Shown here piece by piece: positions 26,901 to 35,795 of a stretch of DNA of 64,000 nucleotides. Position numbers and translations under genes: made by a program. This DNA is from Eubacterium sp. Its GTDB lineage: Bacteria; Bacillota; Clostridia; Lachnospirales; Lachnospiraceae. The DNA lies in assembly GCA_017514785.1 (NCBI GenBank), contig JAFWIO010000009.1, positions 1 through 64,000 of the forward strand. The letters are read 5' to 3'. The notes beneath the pieces were generated by a model. That model ran no database searches and was not told where the DNA came from. It worked only from the letters and a program-made list of their open reading frames with translations. Each line of letters starts with the position of its first letter. Positions within the stretch are counted from its first letter, which is position 1.

Positions 26901-27232
26901 GATTCGATTGACTGATCAGTCATTAATAATAGCTCACCGTCTTTTTTCTCTAGTACTCTCCATTTAATTGGCTCTGGGAAAAAGTCACCCTCATAATGCT
27001 CAACAGAGTGTCCATTCTTCTCATTTTTATAATGTCCAAAGTAAACACAATCCCAAGTAGTTACATCTGCAGGACGTCTAGGGTTTCTTACACGACCAGC
27101 CACGCCAGAATCAGCTAAAACACTAGTACGTTCAACCTTAAAGTCAGCAAAACTACCAGTAACCAAAAGGATGGATACTAGAATAAATACAATTAGACTT
27201 TTTAGTTTTTTACGATTTTTAGTGCTTCTCAT
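23999..27232 (-). CDS. secreted DUF6273 multi-domain protein, copy A
   Basis: A 1077-residue exported protein. After a signal peptide (SLIVFILVSILLVTGSFA) comes a DUF6273-type domain (EPIKWRVLEKKDGELLLM, WANSDLRAWLNDDFY, WWLRTVKS, then ACVRPVIKI), a short BspA-like repeat (NAFEDCAYVYYMYI), an Ig-like spacer, a second DUF6273 domain (EPIKWRVLQATDDELLLM), a small YNVYIDGKLNKKVKEG module, and a ~170-residue C-terminal module (FEYGTLVTSYDDYVDVY, YAREYVARPYVIVHF). The last two also end the papain-like protease at 55314. It is a tandem paralogue of 27523-30714. GAGGG lies 8 bases before the ATG. Function is unknown; a surface binding role is likely. Confidence 0.8.
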   Translation of the reverse strand: MRSTKNRKKLKSLIVFILVSILLVTGSFADFKVERTSVLADSGVAGRVRNPRRPADVTTWDCVYFGHYKNEKNGHSVEHYEGDFFPEPIKWRVLEKKDGELLLMTDQSIESIQYNQDVEKTNPETGALDLTWANSDLRAWLNDDFYNEAFNTAEKADISLSTVTADKSLEKPDLDQGPDTQDYVYILSMQEALNTKYGFVNNYVSEGTGKGGANATNTRCSVNTDYAHREHRNKKDTLGFNDGIEDKTVQPNIFGKILSSSYGAFEDTGIWWLRTVKSISTYPYYMYRVDFDGSIKQKPGPENNACVRPVIKIDENSEYVHYAGTISSNGDETGYCGDDNSDVYYEYSNNTLTIYGTGAMCNYEEFEAPWHKYHEDINTIIIDDGVTNITHNAFEDCAYVYYMYIADSVTEISGQAFSDVEMAENFLVSVEDQSAAYNICDQLGWNYTVIRSKDPLCIEIKELYDVVQTADTLSFKFDNPCAGQSYELFLDDELVQTITDDVHNPQEVIECNLGDLSAGTHMVRVNALVVGSEGLERRSLGKLIRINDEGYGNPVWEDREAEKVRWDTVYFGRYPQTEDPDGDYTCVDYKGDTRTFKTEPIKWRVLQATDDELLLMSDKSLDIRPFDKNGKNVWETCSLRKWLNSTNQTESDPGFYDRAFNEDEKAAILETDTPTNSSNTVTKDNVFLFSLSDAKKDEYGFVAAEGYARCRRSNGTDLVAMDNPKPGPQYPICVDVKTYKKQYKGKTAIIDPNDNYHDRATIYWSRDKNGGSGGRSDYPGNIDEAKNPNGNAGTGSGQYPNGNGCVRPMIRVDARSNAIDDAGTINSYGETTGPAKYYNVYIDGKLNKKVKEGNTYELPVDNTKKRSNSTSIGYIDDDNPDSVYEKGTTFSINRDRNFSTLASVTAEPAGTAIRLVNGESHGLAFACKATVNATSNPTGNPIHSKAFEYGTLVTSYDDYVDVYDGNIDIDTEEVEGHRLYNVKFGKQDFTSKPQMYIVGITRLQQQNYAREYVARPYVIVHFEGTSEKAVIYPDSETPLFVKSAKQVAENLMKSAKWKSGGYTAWQKEWITSYTILE

Positions 27233-27358
27233 CTATGAATCCCTCACATTCATTTTAAAATGCCAAAACAAAGGCTAACCAAAATGCCTCTGCCAAAACA
27301 ATAGTTTCCTTTACTAAAATATTATACACTTCTGCAATATAAATATATCAGATATAGT

Positions 27359-27378
27359 GTTCATAATCGTAACAATTT
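27359..27378. promoter_or_regulatory. conserved 20-base element upstream of DUF6273 copy A
   Basis: GTTCATAATCGTAACAATTT, matching the element at 30836-30855 upstream of copy B in 19 of 20 bases, while the flanking sequence has diverged. It lies about 125 bases before the start codon. The rest of the 27233-27522 gap is AT-rich with no gene and no strong promoter that I can pick out. Confidence 0.45.
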
Positions 27379-27522
27379 TCACACATTTATCATAATTAAT
27401 ATCTTACTATAATATGCCTTTTTTGCAAGAAAAAAGTGTCTATTTTACATTTTTGATAAATAAACACTTATAAATTTCTATTATAATTCAGTTTTTTTCT
27501 ATAAAAAGCATGTTTGAGAGCA

Positions 27523-30500
27523 TCAATCTAATATTGTGTAACTAGTTATCCGTTCTTTCTGCCATGCAGAATATCCACCAGATTTCCATTTTGCACTCTT
27601 CATTAAGTTTTCTGCCACCTGCTTAGCAGATTTAACAAACAATGGTGTCTCTTGGTCCGGATATATTACAGCTTTATCCGATGTACCTTCAAAATGAATT
27701 ATTACATAAGGTCTAGCAACATACTCTCTAGCATAATTTTGCTGTTGCAACCTTGTAATACCTACAATATACATCTGAGGTTTAGATGTAAAATCTTGTT
27801 TGCCAAACTTAATATTATGTATTCTATGTCCTGCTACTTCTTCAGTATCTACATTTATTTCATTATCGTATACATCCACATAATCATCATACGTAGTTAC
27901 CAAGGTGCCATATTCAAATGCCTTCGAATGGATAGGATTTCCACTTGGATTTGATGCTGCACTAACAGTCGCTTTACAAGCAAACGCCAGTCCATGTGAT
28001 TCACCATTTACTAATCTAATAGCTGTTCCTGCTGGTTCAGCAGTAACACTTGCAAGTTTAGAGAAGTTTCTATCTCTGTTGATAGAGAATGTAGTTCCCT
28101 TCTCATAAACACTATCTGGATTATCATCATCAATATATCCTATGCTAGTGCTAGTGCTTCTCTTTGTATTATCTGTTGGCAATTCGTATGTTGAGCCTTC
28201 TTTAACTTTTTTATCAAGTTTACCATCTATATAAACATTGTAGTATTCATCTGGCTTACTAGTATCTCCATAAGAATCAATAGTACCTGCATCAGTTATT
28301 TCTGTTGACCTATCGTCAATCTTAATCATAGGTCGAATCATAGCATTCAACCCTTTAGGATCCTTAGCTTCATTTATGTTACCAGGATAATCCGCTCTAG
28401 CACAAGTAGAACTATTCTTATCTCTAAACCACCAAATAGTAGCTCTATCATGGTATGTATCATTAGCATCAATTATTGAGCCGTCCTTTATATCAGTCTC
28501 GCAATTTTTATACCATGGATACTTCAAATACTTGTCTGAACTATTAGGATTATATCTGAAACTATCCATTAAAGCCAAGTCTGTTCCGTTTGCTCTACGT
28601 GATTTTGCATATCCAGTAGTTGAAATGAAGCCATACTCATCTTTTTTCGCTTCATCCAAACTCATCAACCATACTTTATCCTTGGTCTCGTTACCTGTTG
28701 TATTAGTAGGTGTAACAGTTTCCTTCAACTCTGCTTGTTCATCTTCATTAAATGCTCTAGCAATGAAACCTGGGTCCGAAGCATTAGCATCATCATCATT
28801 TAACCAAGCTCTTAAGGAAGAATTTTTCCATACGTTTCTACCAGCACTATCAAACTGTCTATTATCAAGAGTTCTGTCTGCTAATAATAGTAGCTCGTGT
28901 CCTTCATGACTAAGAACTCTCCATTTGATTGGTTCTGTTTTATAAGTATGTGTCACACCGTTATAATCCACACGGGTATAATCTCCTTGTGGGTCTTCCG
29001 TCTGAGGATATCTTCCAAAGTAAAGCGTGTCCCATCTAACTCTTTCCTGAGACCTATTTACCCATACAGGCTCACCAAAGCCTTGATCATTAATTCTGAC
29101 AATATTGCCGGCGGTTCTTCTTTCTATTCCATTAGAACCTCTAACCAAAGCATTGACTTTAATTTTGTGAACTCCAGCATCTATACCGGTAATACAGCAA
29201 TTGATAGTTTCATCTAAATCTGTTTTTGTTTCAATTAATTCATCATCCATATATATTTCATAAGACTGACCTACACACGGATTATCAAACTTGAATGAAA
29301 AAGTGTCAGCTGTCTGTATAGTATCTTTAATTTCTTTTATTTCTATGCATAATGGTTTGGTGGAACGAACTGTTGTATAGTTCCATCCATACTGCGCACA
29401 AAGTGACTGTGCATCACTATTTTCAGCTACAGATATGAATAATTCCTCGTTTTTCTCAATGCCACCAAATGCATCCTCTGATATCGAAGTAACACTATCA
29501 TTCAGATAGATGTAAGATATATTTGCACAATCTTTAAACGCATTTTCAGATACAGAACTAACATTGCCCTCTACTATTACTGTATATATATCATCAAAAT
29601 GCTCATACCATGGTGCCGTATATTCATCAAATTCATACATTGGACCATTACCGAAGATTCTCAACGTATTCTCTTCGATTTCATATGATACATCATCACC
29701 ACAACAGCCTACTTCTTGTCCAATAGAATTGGTAGTTCCTGCATATCTCAAATGTGGTGAATTTTGCTTTACTTTAATTACAGGTCTTACACAAGCATTA
29801 TTCTCAGGGCCTGGTTTTTCCTTTATTATTCCATTGTAGTCAACGCGGTACATATAGTATGGATATGTACTGATAGACTTTATTGTTCTTAACCACCAAA
29901 TACCACAATCGTCATAATTATCATATGATTGTGAAAGAATCTTTTTATATATAGTTGGTTCTTGTTCTCCAGTTACAGTTGATTGATGTTCATCATTAAA
30001 ATTTAATGTATTGCTCTTATTACTATGTGTTCGTTTTGTATAATCTGTATTAACAGAACAACGTGTATTACTTACATCGGATGTGCCAGCAGGCGCACCT
30101 GTAGAAATATAATTGTTTGCAAATCCATATTTAGCATTTAATGCTTCTTGCATAGATAGGATATAAACATAGTCTTGAGTATCAGGTCCTTGATCAAGAT
30201 TTGGTTTTTGAAGCGATTTGTCCGCTGTTACTGTAGTTAGATTGATATCTTCTTTTTCAGCTGAAGTAAACGCATCATCATAAAAATCATCATTTAACCA
30301 CTCTCTTAAATCACTGTTGGCCCAGCTTAAATCCAACTCACCTGTATCAGGATTCGTTTTATTTACTTCTTGGTTATACTGGATAGATTCGAGCGACTGA
30401 TCAGCCATTAGGAATAGCTCACCATCTTTTTTCTCTAGCACTCTCCACTTAATAGGCTCTTTTAAATATTCGCCTTCGTGATTTTCTGCATTATGCTTGT

Positions 30501-30714
30501 TCTTGGCTTGCCAATAACTTCCAAAGTACACACAATCCCATGTAGTAATGTTTGCAGGTCTTCTTGGATTAGATACTTTATCGGCAATACTACCGCTTGC
30601 TTTTACTACATTTACTTCCTTTTGCGCAATAAAAGAACTTGTAACAAAAAGCATTGTTACAAGCACAAAAACAAAAACTTTATATAGTTTCCTAAACTTA
30701 ATAAAACCTTTCAA
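27523..30714 (-). CDS. secreted DUF6273 multi-domain protein, copy B
   Basis: A ~1063-residue exported protein with the same order of domains as copy A and long identical runs, above all in the C-terminal 250 residues and the first DUF6273 domain. The two are therefore a tandem duplication that has diverged in the middle. I place the start at the TTG at 30714, with GAGG 8 bases upstream, because copy A has GTGAGGG in the same spacing; the longer frame begins at a GTG inside that ribosome site. The signal peptide is around YKVFVFVLVTMLFVTSSF. As in copy A, no catalytic site or wall-sorting signal is apparent. Confidence 0.8.
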   Translation of the reverse strand: MKGFIKFRKLYKVFVFVLVTMLFVTSSFIAQKEVNVVKASGSIADKVSNPRRPANITTWDCVYFGSYWQAKNKHNAENHEGEYLKEPIKWRVLEKKDGELFLMADQSLESIQYNQEVNKTNPDTGELDLSWANSDLREWLNDDFYDDAFTSAEKEDINLTTVTADKSLQKPNLDQGPDTQDYVYILSMQEALNAKYGFANNYISTGAPAGTSDVSNTRCSVNTDYTKRTHSNKSNTLNFNDEHQSTVTGEQEPTIYKKILSQSYDNYDDCGIWWLRTIKSISTYPYYMYRVDYNGIIKEKPGPENNACVRPVIKVKQNSPHLRYAGTTNSIGQEVGCCGDDVSYEIEENTLRIFGNGPMYEFDEYTAPWYEHFDDIYTVIVEGNVSSVSENAFKDCANISYIYLNDSVTSISEDAFGGIEKNEELFISVAENSDAQSLCAQYGWNYTTVRSTKPLCIEIKEIKDTIQTADTFSFKFDNPCVGQSYEIYMDDELIETKTDLDETINCCITGIDAGVHKIKVNALVRGSNGIERRTAGNIVRINDQGFGEPVWVNRSQERVRWDTLYFGRYPQTEDPQGDYTRVDYNGVTHTYKTEPIKWRVLSHEGHELLLLADRTLDNRQFDSAGRNVWKNSSLRAWLNDDDANASDPGFIARAFNEDEQAELKETVTPTNTTGNETKDKVWLMSLDEAKKDEYGFISTTGYAKSRRANGTDLALMDSFRYNPNSSDKYLKYPWYKNCETDIKDGSIIDANDTYHDRATIWWFRDKNSSTCARADYPGNINEAKDPKGLNAMIRPMIKIDDRSTEITDAGTIDSYGDTSKPDEYYNVYIDGKLDKKVKEGSTYELPTDNTKRSTSTSIGYIDDDNPDSVYEKGTTFSINRDRNFSKLASVTAEPAGTAIRLVNGESHGLAFACKATVSAASNPSGNPIHSKAFEYGTLVTTYDDYVDVYDNEINVDTEEVAGHRIHNIKFGKQDFTSKPQMYIVGITRLQQQNYAREYVARPYVIIHFEGTSDKAVIYPDQETPLFVKSAKQVAENLMKSAKWKSGGYSAWQKERITSYTILD

Positions 30715-30835
30715 TTGTCTTTCCTCACACACAACAAAACAATGAAATGAAGGCTCGAATATAAGCCTCCAATCAATGTCTCGTTTTACTTCCTCACGAG
30801 TGTAAACACTCAGAGTTCATTATAATACAAAAAAC

Positions 30836-30855
30836 GTTCATAAACGTAACAATTT
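30836..30855. promoter_or_regulatory. conserved 20-base element upstream of DUF6273 copy B
   Basis: GTTCATAAACGTAACAATTT, 19 of 20 bases identical to 27359-27378. A minus-strand TATAAT lies a few bases downstream of it (plus-strand ATTATA at about 30819-30824), so it sits where an activator or unusual -35 region would bind. Confidence 0.45.
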
Positions 30856-30902
30856 CTGCATTATTAAACAAACAATATTATCAAGGTTTATTAATTAAAT
30901 TA

Positions 30903-31478
30903 TCAAGGTTTATTTATCAAATCACCGATATCATCGCCGTCGCCTTCATCCATACCACCTATAGAATCTTGTGTTTCAAACTGGCCTTTAGTGGTAGGTG
31001 CTACGGTAGTAGGCTCTACTGGTGCTTCAGTAGTTGGTTCTACTGGTGCCACTGTAGTTGGCTCTACTGTAGGTTCTACTGGAGCTACTGTGGTTTCTGC
31101 TGGTTTAACAGTAGGTTTGACCGTCTTACTTGTAACCTTAATGTTTATTACAAATTTCTTCTTTTTATTCTTTTTAACCTTAACTGTTACTTTAGCTTTT
31201 CCAGCCTTTAAAGCAGTAACAATAATCTTTTTGCCTTTTTTCTTTACTTTAACAACTGCCTTGTTTGAAGACTTAACTGTAAAAGCAGTTTTTCCTTTTT
31301 TAGCTTTCACTTTTACTTTAAAAGTCTTTTTGTCTCCAACTTTTAAAGTCATATTTTTCTTTGCGCCTTTAACAGTAAGACTCTTAGCTTCAAGCCTAGT
31401 AGTGTTAATAAAGGCTACTGATGTTATAACCAAAACAAGCGTCATAACAATAGATGCAATCTTCATATACTTTTTCAT
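30903..31478 (-). CDS. small secreted Lys-rich Ig-like (Big_2-type) protein
   Basis: A 191-residue exported protein. A signal peptide (KIASIVMTLVLVITSVAF) is followed by one bacterial Ig-like domain of about 80 residues (MTLKVGDKKTFKVKVK, then SSNKAVVKVKKKGKKIIVTALKAGKAKVTVKVK), with the usual AxxxGxATVTV strand carried by Lys-rich variants. Then comes a PT-rich linker of repeated VEPTTVAP units like the one in the GH81 protein, and an acidic tail (GGMDEGDGDDIGD). The basic domain with an acidic tail would let it bind anionic wall polymers, but that is inference. It lies about 190 bases upstream of the DUF6273 copy B start, as a separate gene. Confidence 0.78.
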   Translation of the reverse strand: MKKYMKIASIVMTLVLVITSVAFINTTRLEAKSLTVKGAKKNMTLKVGDKKTFKVKVKAKKGKTAFTVKSSNKAVVKVKKKGKKIIVTALKAGKAKVTVKVKKNKKKKFVINIKVTSKTVKPTVKPAETTVAPVEPTVEPTTVAPVEPTTEAPVEPTTVAPTTKGQFETQDSIGGMDEGDGDDIGDLINKP

Positions 31479-31624
31479 ATCAGATTTCTCCTTTTATATT
31501 CTAAACATATTATAGTACGTTTAAAGAAATATAAAAAACCAGCTACATACAATCATCAATATTATATCCGTACTACTTCTGCGTACTATCATACCAATTA
31601 TTCAAGTCTTTTTAAAGCACAAAA

Positions 31625-31652
31625 AAGGAGATATTCTTTCGAATACCTCCTT
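31625..31652 (-). terminator. terminator after ppdK
   Basis: Minus strand AAGGAGGTATTC / GAATATCTCCTT 12-base stem (one G-T pair) with a four-base GAAA loop and a following TTTT. It begins 24 bases after the ppdK stop. Confidence 0.85.
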
Positions 31653-31675
31653 ATTTTTTATTATTTAGGACCTTA

Positions 31676-34303
31676 TTACTTGTTTGCGATAGCTGCCTGA
31701 GCTGCTGCAAGTCTAGCAATTGGAACTCTAAATGGTGAACATGATACATAGTCTAGTCCAATCTTATGACAGAACTCTACTGATGATGGGTCACCACCGT
31801 GCTCACCACAGATACCTAGGTGTAGGTTAGGGTTAGTCTTCTTGCCAAGCTGAATAGCTGTTTCCATAAGTTTACCAACACCATCCTGGTCAAGCTTAGC
31901 AAATGGGTCATTCTCGAAGATCTTAGCATCATAGTAAGCATCTAAGAACTTACCAGCATCGTCTCTTGAGAATCCGTATGTCATCTGTGTAAGGTCGTTA
32001 GTACCGAAGCAGAAGAATTCAGCCTGCTTAGCAATCTCATCAGCTGTAAGTGCAGCTCTTGGGATTTCGATCATAGTACCAACTTCATACTTAAGTGCAA
32101 CGCCTGCTTTTTCGATTTCAGCGTCAGCTACTTCTACTACCATATCCTTAACGTACTTCAATTCCTTAGCATCACATGATAGTGGAATCATGATTTCAGG
32201 TTTAACTTCCCAATTTACGTGGTTCTTCTGAACGTTGATTGCAGCTCTGATAACAGCCTTTGTCTGCATCTTAGCAATCTCTGGGTATGTTACAGCAAGA
32301 CGAAGTCCTCTGTGTCCCATCATTGGGTTAAACTCGTGAAGTGAAGTAATGATAGCTTCTATTTCTTCAACGCTCTTTCCTTGAGCATCTGCTAATTTCT
32401 TAATATCTTCTTCCTCTGTAGGAACGAACTCGTGTAGAGGTGGATCTAGGAATCTGATTGTTACTGGATGTCCCTCTAGTGCTTCATATAAAGCTTCGAA
32501 GTCGCTCTGCTGATATGGAAGAATCTTCTCTAATGCAGCTTCTCTTTCTTCAACAGTGTCTGCACAGATCATCTCTCTAAATGCAGCAATTCTGTCTTCT
32601 TCGAAGAACATGTGCTCTGTACGGCAAAGACCGATACCTTCAGCACCAAGCTCTCTAGCTCTCTTAGCATCCTCTGGTGTATCAGCGTTTGTACGAACGT
32701 TAAGTGTTCTGAAATCATCAGCCCAAGCCATGATTCTGCCAAACTCACCTGCGATAGATGCATCAACTGTAGGGATGATACCATCATAAATCTTACCAGT
32801 TGAACCGTCGATTGAGATGTAATCTCCCTCTTTATATGTCTTACCAGCTAGTGTGAACTGTTTGTTGTCTTCGTCCATGTCGATGTCGCCACAACCAGAT
32901 ACACAACATGTACCCATACCACGAGCAACAACGGCAGCGTGTGATGTCATACCACCACGAACTGTCAAGATACCCTGAGCAACCTTCATACCAGTGATAT
33001 CTTCTGGTGAAGTCTCAAGACGAACAAGAACAACTTTCTCGCCCTTAGCATCCCATTCTACAGCATCGTCAGCTGTGAATACGATTTTACCGCAAGCAGC
33101 TCCTGGAGAAGCTCCAAGTGCGCTACCAACTGGTTCTGTTTCTTTGATAGCCTGTGCATCAAACTGTGGATGAAGAAGTGTATCTAGGTTTCTAGGATCG
33201 ATCATAGCTACTGCTTCTTCTTCAGTTCTCATGCCTTCATCTACTAAATCACAAGCAATCTTAAGTGCTGCCTGTGCAGTTCTCTTACCATTACGAGTCC
33301 GTAACATATATAGTTTACCGTGCTCAACAGTGAACTCCATATCCTGCATATCTCTGTAGTGATCTTCCAAAGTCTTACATACTTGATTGAACTCTGCAAA
33401 TGCTTCAGGGAACTTCTCTTCCATTTCTGAAATGTGCATTGGTGTACGAACACCAGCAACCACGTCTTCACCCTGAGCGTTTGTTAGGAACTCACCAAAT
33501 AGTCCTTTGTCACCTGTAGCAGGGTCACGAGTAAATGCAACACCAGTACCACAGTCATCACCCATGTTACCGAAAGCCATAGACTGTACGTTTACAGCTG
33601 TTCCCCATGAGTAAGGGATATCATTATCACGACGGTATACGTTAGCACGTGGGTTATCCCATGATCTAAATACGGCCATGATAGCTCCCATCAACTGTTC
33701 CTTAGGATCATCTGGGAAGTCTTCGCCAATCTTGTTTTTATATTCAGCCTTAAACTGATTTGCTAGCTCTTTAAGGTCATCAGCAGTCAAATCTACGTCC
33801 TGCTCTACGCCTCTAGCTTCTTTCATTTCGTCGATAAGTTCCTCAAAGTACTTCTTACCAACTTCCATAACTACGTCAGAGTACATCTGGATAAATCTTC
33901 TGTAGCAGTCCCAAGCCCATCTAGGGTTTCCAGACTGTTCAGCAATTGTGTTAACTACAGTCTCGTTAAGACCTAAGTTAAGGATAGTATCCATCATACC
34001 TGGCATAGAAGCTCTAGCTCCTGAACGAACAGATACAAGAAGTGGATTTTCAGCATCACCGAATTTCTTACCAGTGATTTCTTCCATCTTTACGATATAA
34101 TCGTTAATCTGTCCCTGAATTTCATCGTTAATCTTTCTGCCGTCCTCATAATACTGAGTACAAGCTTCTGTTGTGATTGTGAATCCCTGTGGTACCGGAA
34201 GACCAATGTTTGTCATCTCAGCAAGGTTAGCACCTTTACCACCAAGCAACTCACGCATGTCAGCATTACCTTCACTAAAAAGGTATACCCATTTGTTTGC
34301 CAT
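31676..34303 (-). CDS. ppdK: pyruvate, phosphate dikinase
   Basis: An 875-residue enzyme interconverting pyruvate, ATP and phosphate with PEP, AMP and PPi; in anaerobes it often runs in the glycolytic direction. The N-terminal nucleotide-binding domain opens with GNADMRELLGGKGANLAEM. The phospho-histidine domain has GGMTSHAAVVARGMG. The PEP/pyruvate barrel has GLCRTEHMFF, MGHRGLRLA and the acid/base Cys in HLGICGEHGGDP. Length matches the family. AGGAGG lies 9 bases before the ATG. It has its own promoter (34439-34466) and a leader of about 130 bases with small hairpins, and it diverges from the kinase gene at 34545. Confidence 0.97.
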   Translation of the reverse strand: MANKWVYLFSEGNADMRELLGGKGANLAEMTNIGLPVPQGFTITTEACTQYYEDGRKINDEIQGQINDYIVKMEEITGKKFGDAENPLLVSVRSGARASMPGMMDTILNLGLNETVVNTIAEQSGNPRWAWDCYRRFIQMYSDVVMEVGKKYFEELIDEMKEARGVEQDVDLTADDLKELANQFKAEYKNKIGEDFPDDPKEQLMGAIMAVFRSWDNPRANVYRRDNDIPYSWGTAVNVQSMAFGNMGDDCGTGVAFTRDPATGDKGLFGEFLTNAQGEDVVAGVRTPMHISEMEEKFPEAFAEFNQVCKTLEDHYRDMQDMEFTVEHGKLYMLRTRNGKRTAQAALKIACDLVDEGMRTEEEAVAMIDPRNLDTLLHPQFDAQAIKETEPVGSALGASPGAACGKIVFTADDAVEWDAKGEKVVLVRLETSPEDITGMKVAQGILTVRGGMTSHAAVVARGMGTCCVSGCGDIDMDEDNKQFTLAGKTYKEGDYISIDGSTGKIYDGIIPTVDASIAGEFGRIMAWADDFRTLNVRTNADTPEDAKRARELGAEGIGLCRTEHMFFEEDRIAAFREMICADTVEEREAALEKILPYQQSDFEALYEALEGHPVTIRFLDPPLHEFVPTEEEDIKKLADAQGKSVEEIEAIITSLHEFNPMMGHRGLRLAVTYPEIAKMQTKAVIRAAINVQKNHVNWEVKPEIMIPLSCDAKELKYVKDMVVEVADAEIEKAGVALKYEVGTMIEIPRAALTADEIAKQAEFFCFGTNDLTQMTYGFSRDDAGKFLDAYYDAKIFENDPFAKLDQDGVGKLMETAIQLGKKTNPNLHLGICGEHGGDPSSVEFCHKIGLDYVSCSPFRVPIARLAAAQAAIANK

Positions 34304-34438
34304 TTGTTTTTCCTCCTAAAATAATAAAAATTTTTATGAAATGGAACGTTTTGAAATGTATCAAAACATCCCAAAAATCCATAGTTTTATGTGCATTTTA
34401 GCGCACAAAAACACTGCGCTTACGCACATAGCATAATG

Positions 34439-34466
34439 ATTATAACATAGTGTATCTTTTTTTCAA
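34439..34466 (-). promoter_or_regulatory. promoter for ppdK
   Basis: Minus strand TTGAAA, 16-base spacer, TATAAT; predicted start near 34432. The leader that follows (34304-34432) has short dyads, among them GTTTTGA / TCAAAAC at about 34351-34370 and GTGC / GCAC, with no recognised riboswitch. Confidence 0.7.
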
Positions 34467-34474
34467 TGAGTTTT

Positions 34475-34503
34475 TTGAAAAGTTTTACTCACTGTGATAG
34501 AAT
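34475..34503 (+). promoter_or_regulatory. promoter for the kinase-regulator pair
   Basis: TTGAAA, 17-base spacer, TAGAAT, starting 8 bases from the -35 box of the ppdK promoter on the other strand. TTTCAA and TTGAAA form an inverted repeat across the junction, so one protein bound there could affect both. Confidence 0.6.
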
Positions 34504-34544
34504 TGTTACTAGTAAGTGTACGGAACAGATTTAGGAGGGTAATT

Positions 34545-35795
34545 TTGAGATATTATTCCTTTATTATTGTTATATCCTGGATAACACTATTTATCCTTTG
34601 CATTTTAGTGCATCAAAATGAGAGACTAAGCAAATACGAGAAAAGAATTCGATACATAGTTTATGGTATCGTTGCTTCTGCTGCTCTATTTGAATGGTTA
34701 GGAGTTTTCCTAAGCGGAAAACCAGAATATCCAATGTGGGCAATACAGTTCGTAAAGACTACAGACTATATTCTAACCCCTTTTGCTTCTTTGGCTATTT
34801 TAATACCACTACGGAAGCAGAAAAAATACGAAGTTGTTGTAACGTCTCTTTTACTAGTTAACACTTTATTCCAAATAGTAATGGCATTCACCGGTGGCAT
34901 GACAACAATTGATGCACAACACCATTATAAGCATGGTCCACTATATCCAGTTTATATGGTTTTATACTTGGCACTAATTATCATTGTCATTGTTGGCTTT
35001 GTGTACTACGGCAGACAATTCAGGCGTCACAATAGAACCTCACTATATGCCATAATGATTTTTATTATGATGGGTATTCTATTCCAAGAGCTCTCTGAAT
35101 CTTATATTAGAACGGCATATTTGGTTATTTCCATAGGTTTGGCTTTGCTCTACATTCATATGTCTGAATATTCACAAATGAGAATAGATGATGAATTAAA
35201 ACAAAAGAACTACGAAATAATGGTGAGCCAAATCAAACCTCACTTTCTATTTAACAGTCTTTCTGTTATAAGAGAAATATACCAAGACGACGTGGATGAG
35301 GGTGACCAAGCTTTAGTTGAGTTCTCGCAGTTCTTACGATATAACTTAGACGCATTAAGCAAAGATGAACTCATTGATTTTGCTGATGAAATAGCAAACG
35401 TTGAAAGATACTTGGATCTTCAACAACTACGCTTTGGGGATAAACTTCAAACATCATATGATTTACAGTGCATGGACTTCAAAGTCCCTTCACTATCTAT
35501 TCAACCTATAGTTGAAAATGCGGTTAACCATGGCGTTCGCAAAAAGACCGACGGACAAGGTATCGTGACTATTCGTTCAAGAGAATATGATGATCGCTAC
35601 GAAGTAAGCATAATAGATAACGGTCCTGGTTTCGACCCAAATAACATTAAATACGATGATAACAGGGCTCATATTGGTATAAGTAATGTTAAAGAAAGAT
35701 TACTCCTATCAGGAAACGGTAAACTGACATATGAATCTGAAATAGGCAAAGGCACTACTGCTACACTGACTATTCCAAAAGGAGATAAAAAATGA
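34545..35795 (+). CDS. LytS/YesM-type sensor histidine kinase
   Basis: A 416-residue membrane kinase. The N-terminal ~220 residues hold about six or seven hydrophobic segments and no long outer loop, so the signal is probably sensed at or in the membrane. The phospho-acceptor box is QIKPHFLFNSL, as in the LytS/YesM group, and the ATP-binding domain has VENAVNHG, DNGPGF and GISNVKERL. The start is the TTG at 34545, with AGGAGGG 5 bases upstream; a GTG 17 codons earlier lacks a ribosome site. Its stop overlaps the regulator start by four bases (ATGA), so the pair is translated together. The signal is unknown. Confidence 0.88.
   Translation: MRYYSFIIVISWITLFILCILVHQNERLSKYEKRIRYIVYGIVASAALFEWLGVFLSGKPEYPMWAIQFVKTTDYILTPFASLAILIPLRKQKKYEVVVTSLLLVNTLFQIVMAFTGGMTTIDAQHHYKHGPLYPVYMVLYLALIIIVIVGFVYYGRQFRRHNRTSLYAIMIFIMMGILFQELSESYIRTAYLVISIGLALLYIHMSEYSQMRIDDELKQKNYEIMVSQIKPHFLFNSLSVIREIYQDDVDEGDQALVEFSQFLRYNLDALSKDELIDFADEIANVERYLDLQQLRFGDKLQTSYDLQCMDFKVPSLSIQPIVENAVNHGVRKKTDGQGIVTIRSREYDDRYEVSIIDNGPGFDPNNIKYDDNRAHIGISNVKERLLLSGNGKLTYESEIGKGTTATLTIPKGDKK

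Noticed and set aside
30991..31515. 174-codon plus-strand frame opposite the small Ig-like protein
   Set aside because: Mirror of the PT-rich linker and Lys-rich domain; the minus-strand gene has signal peptide, domain and ribosome site.
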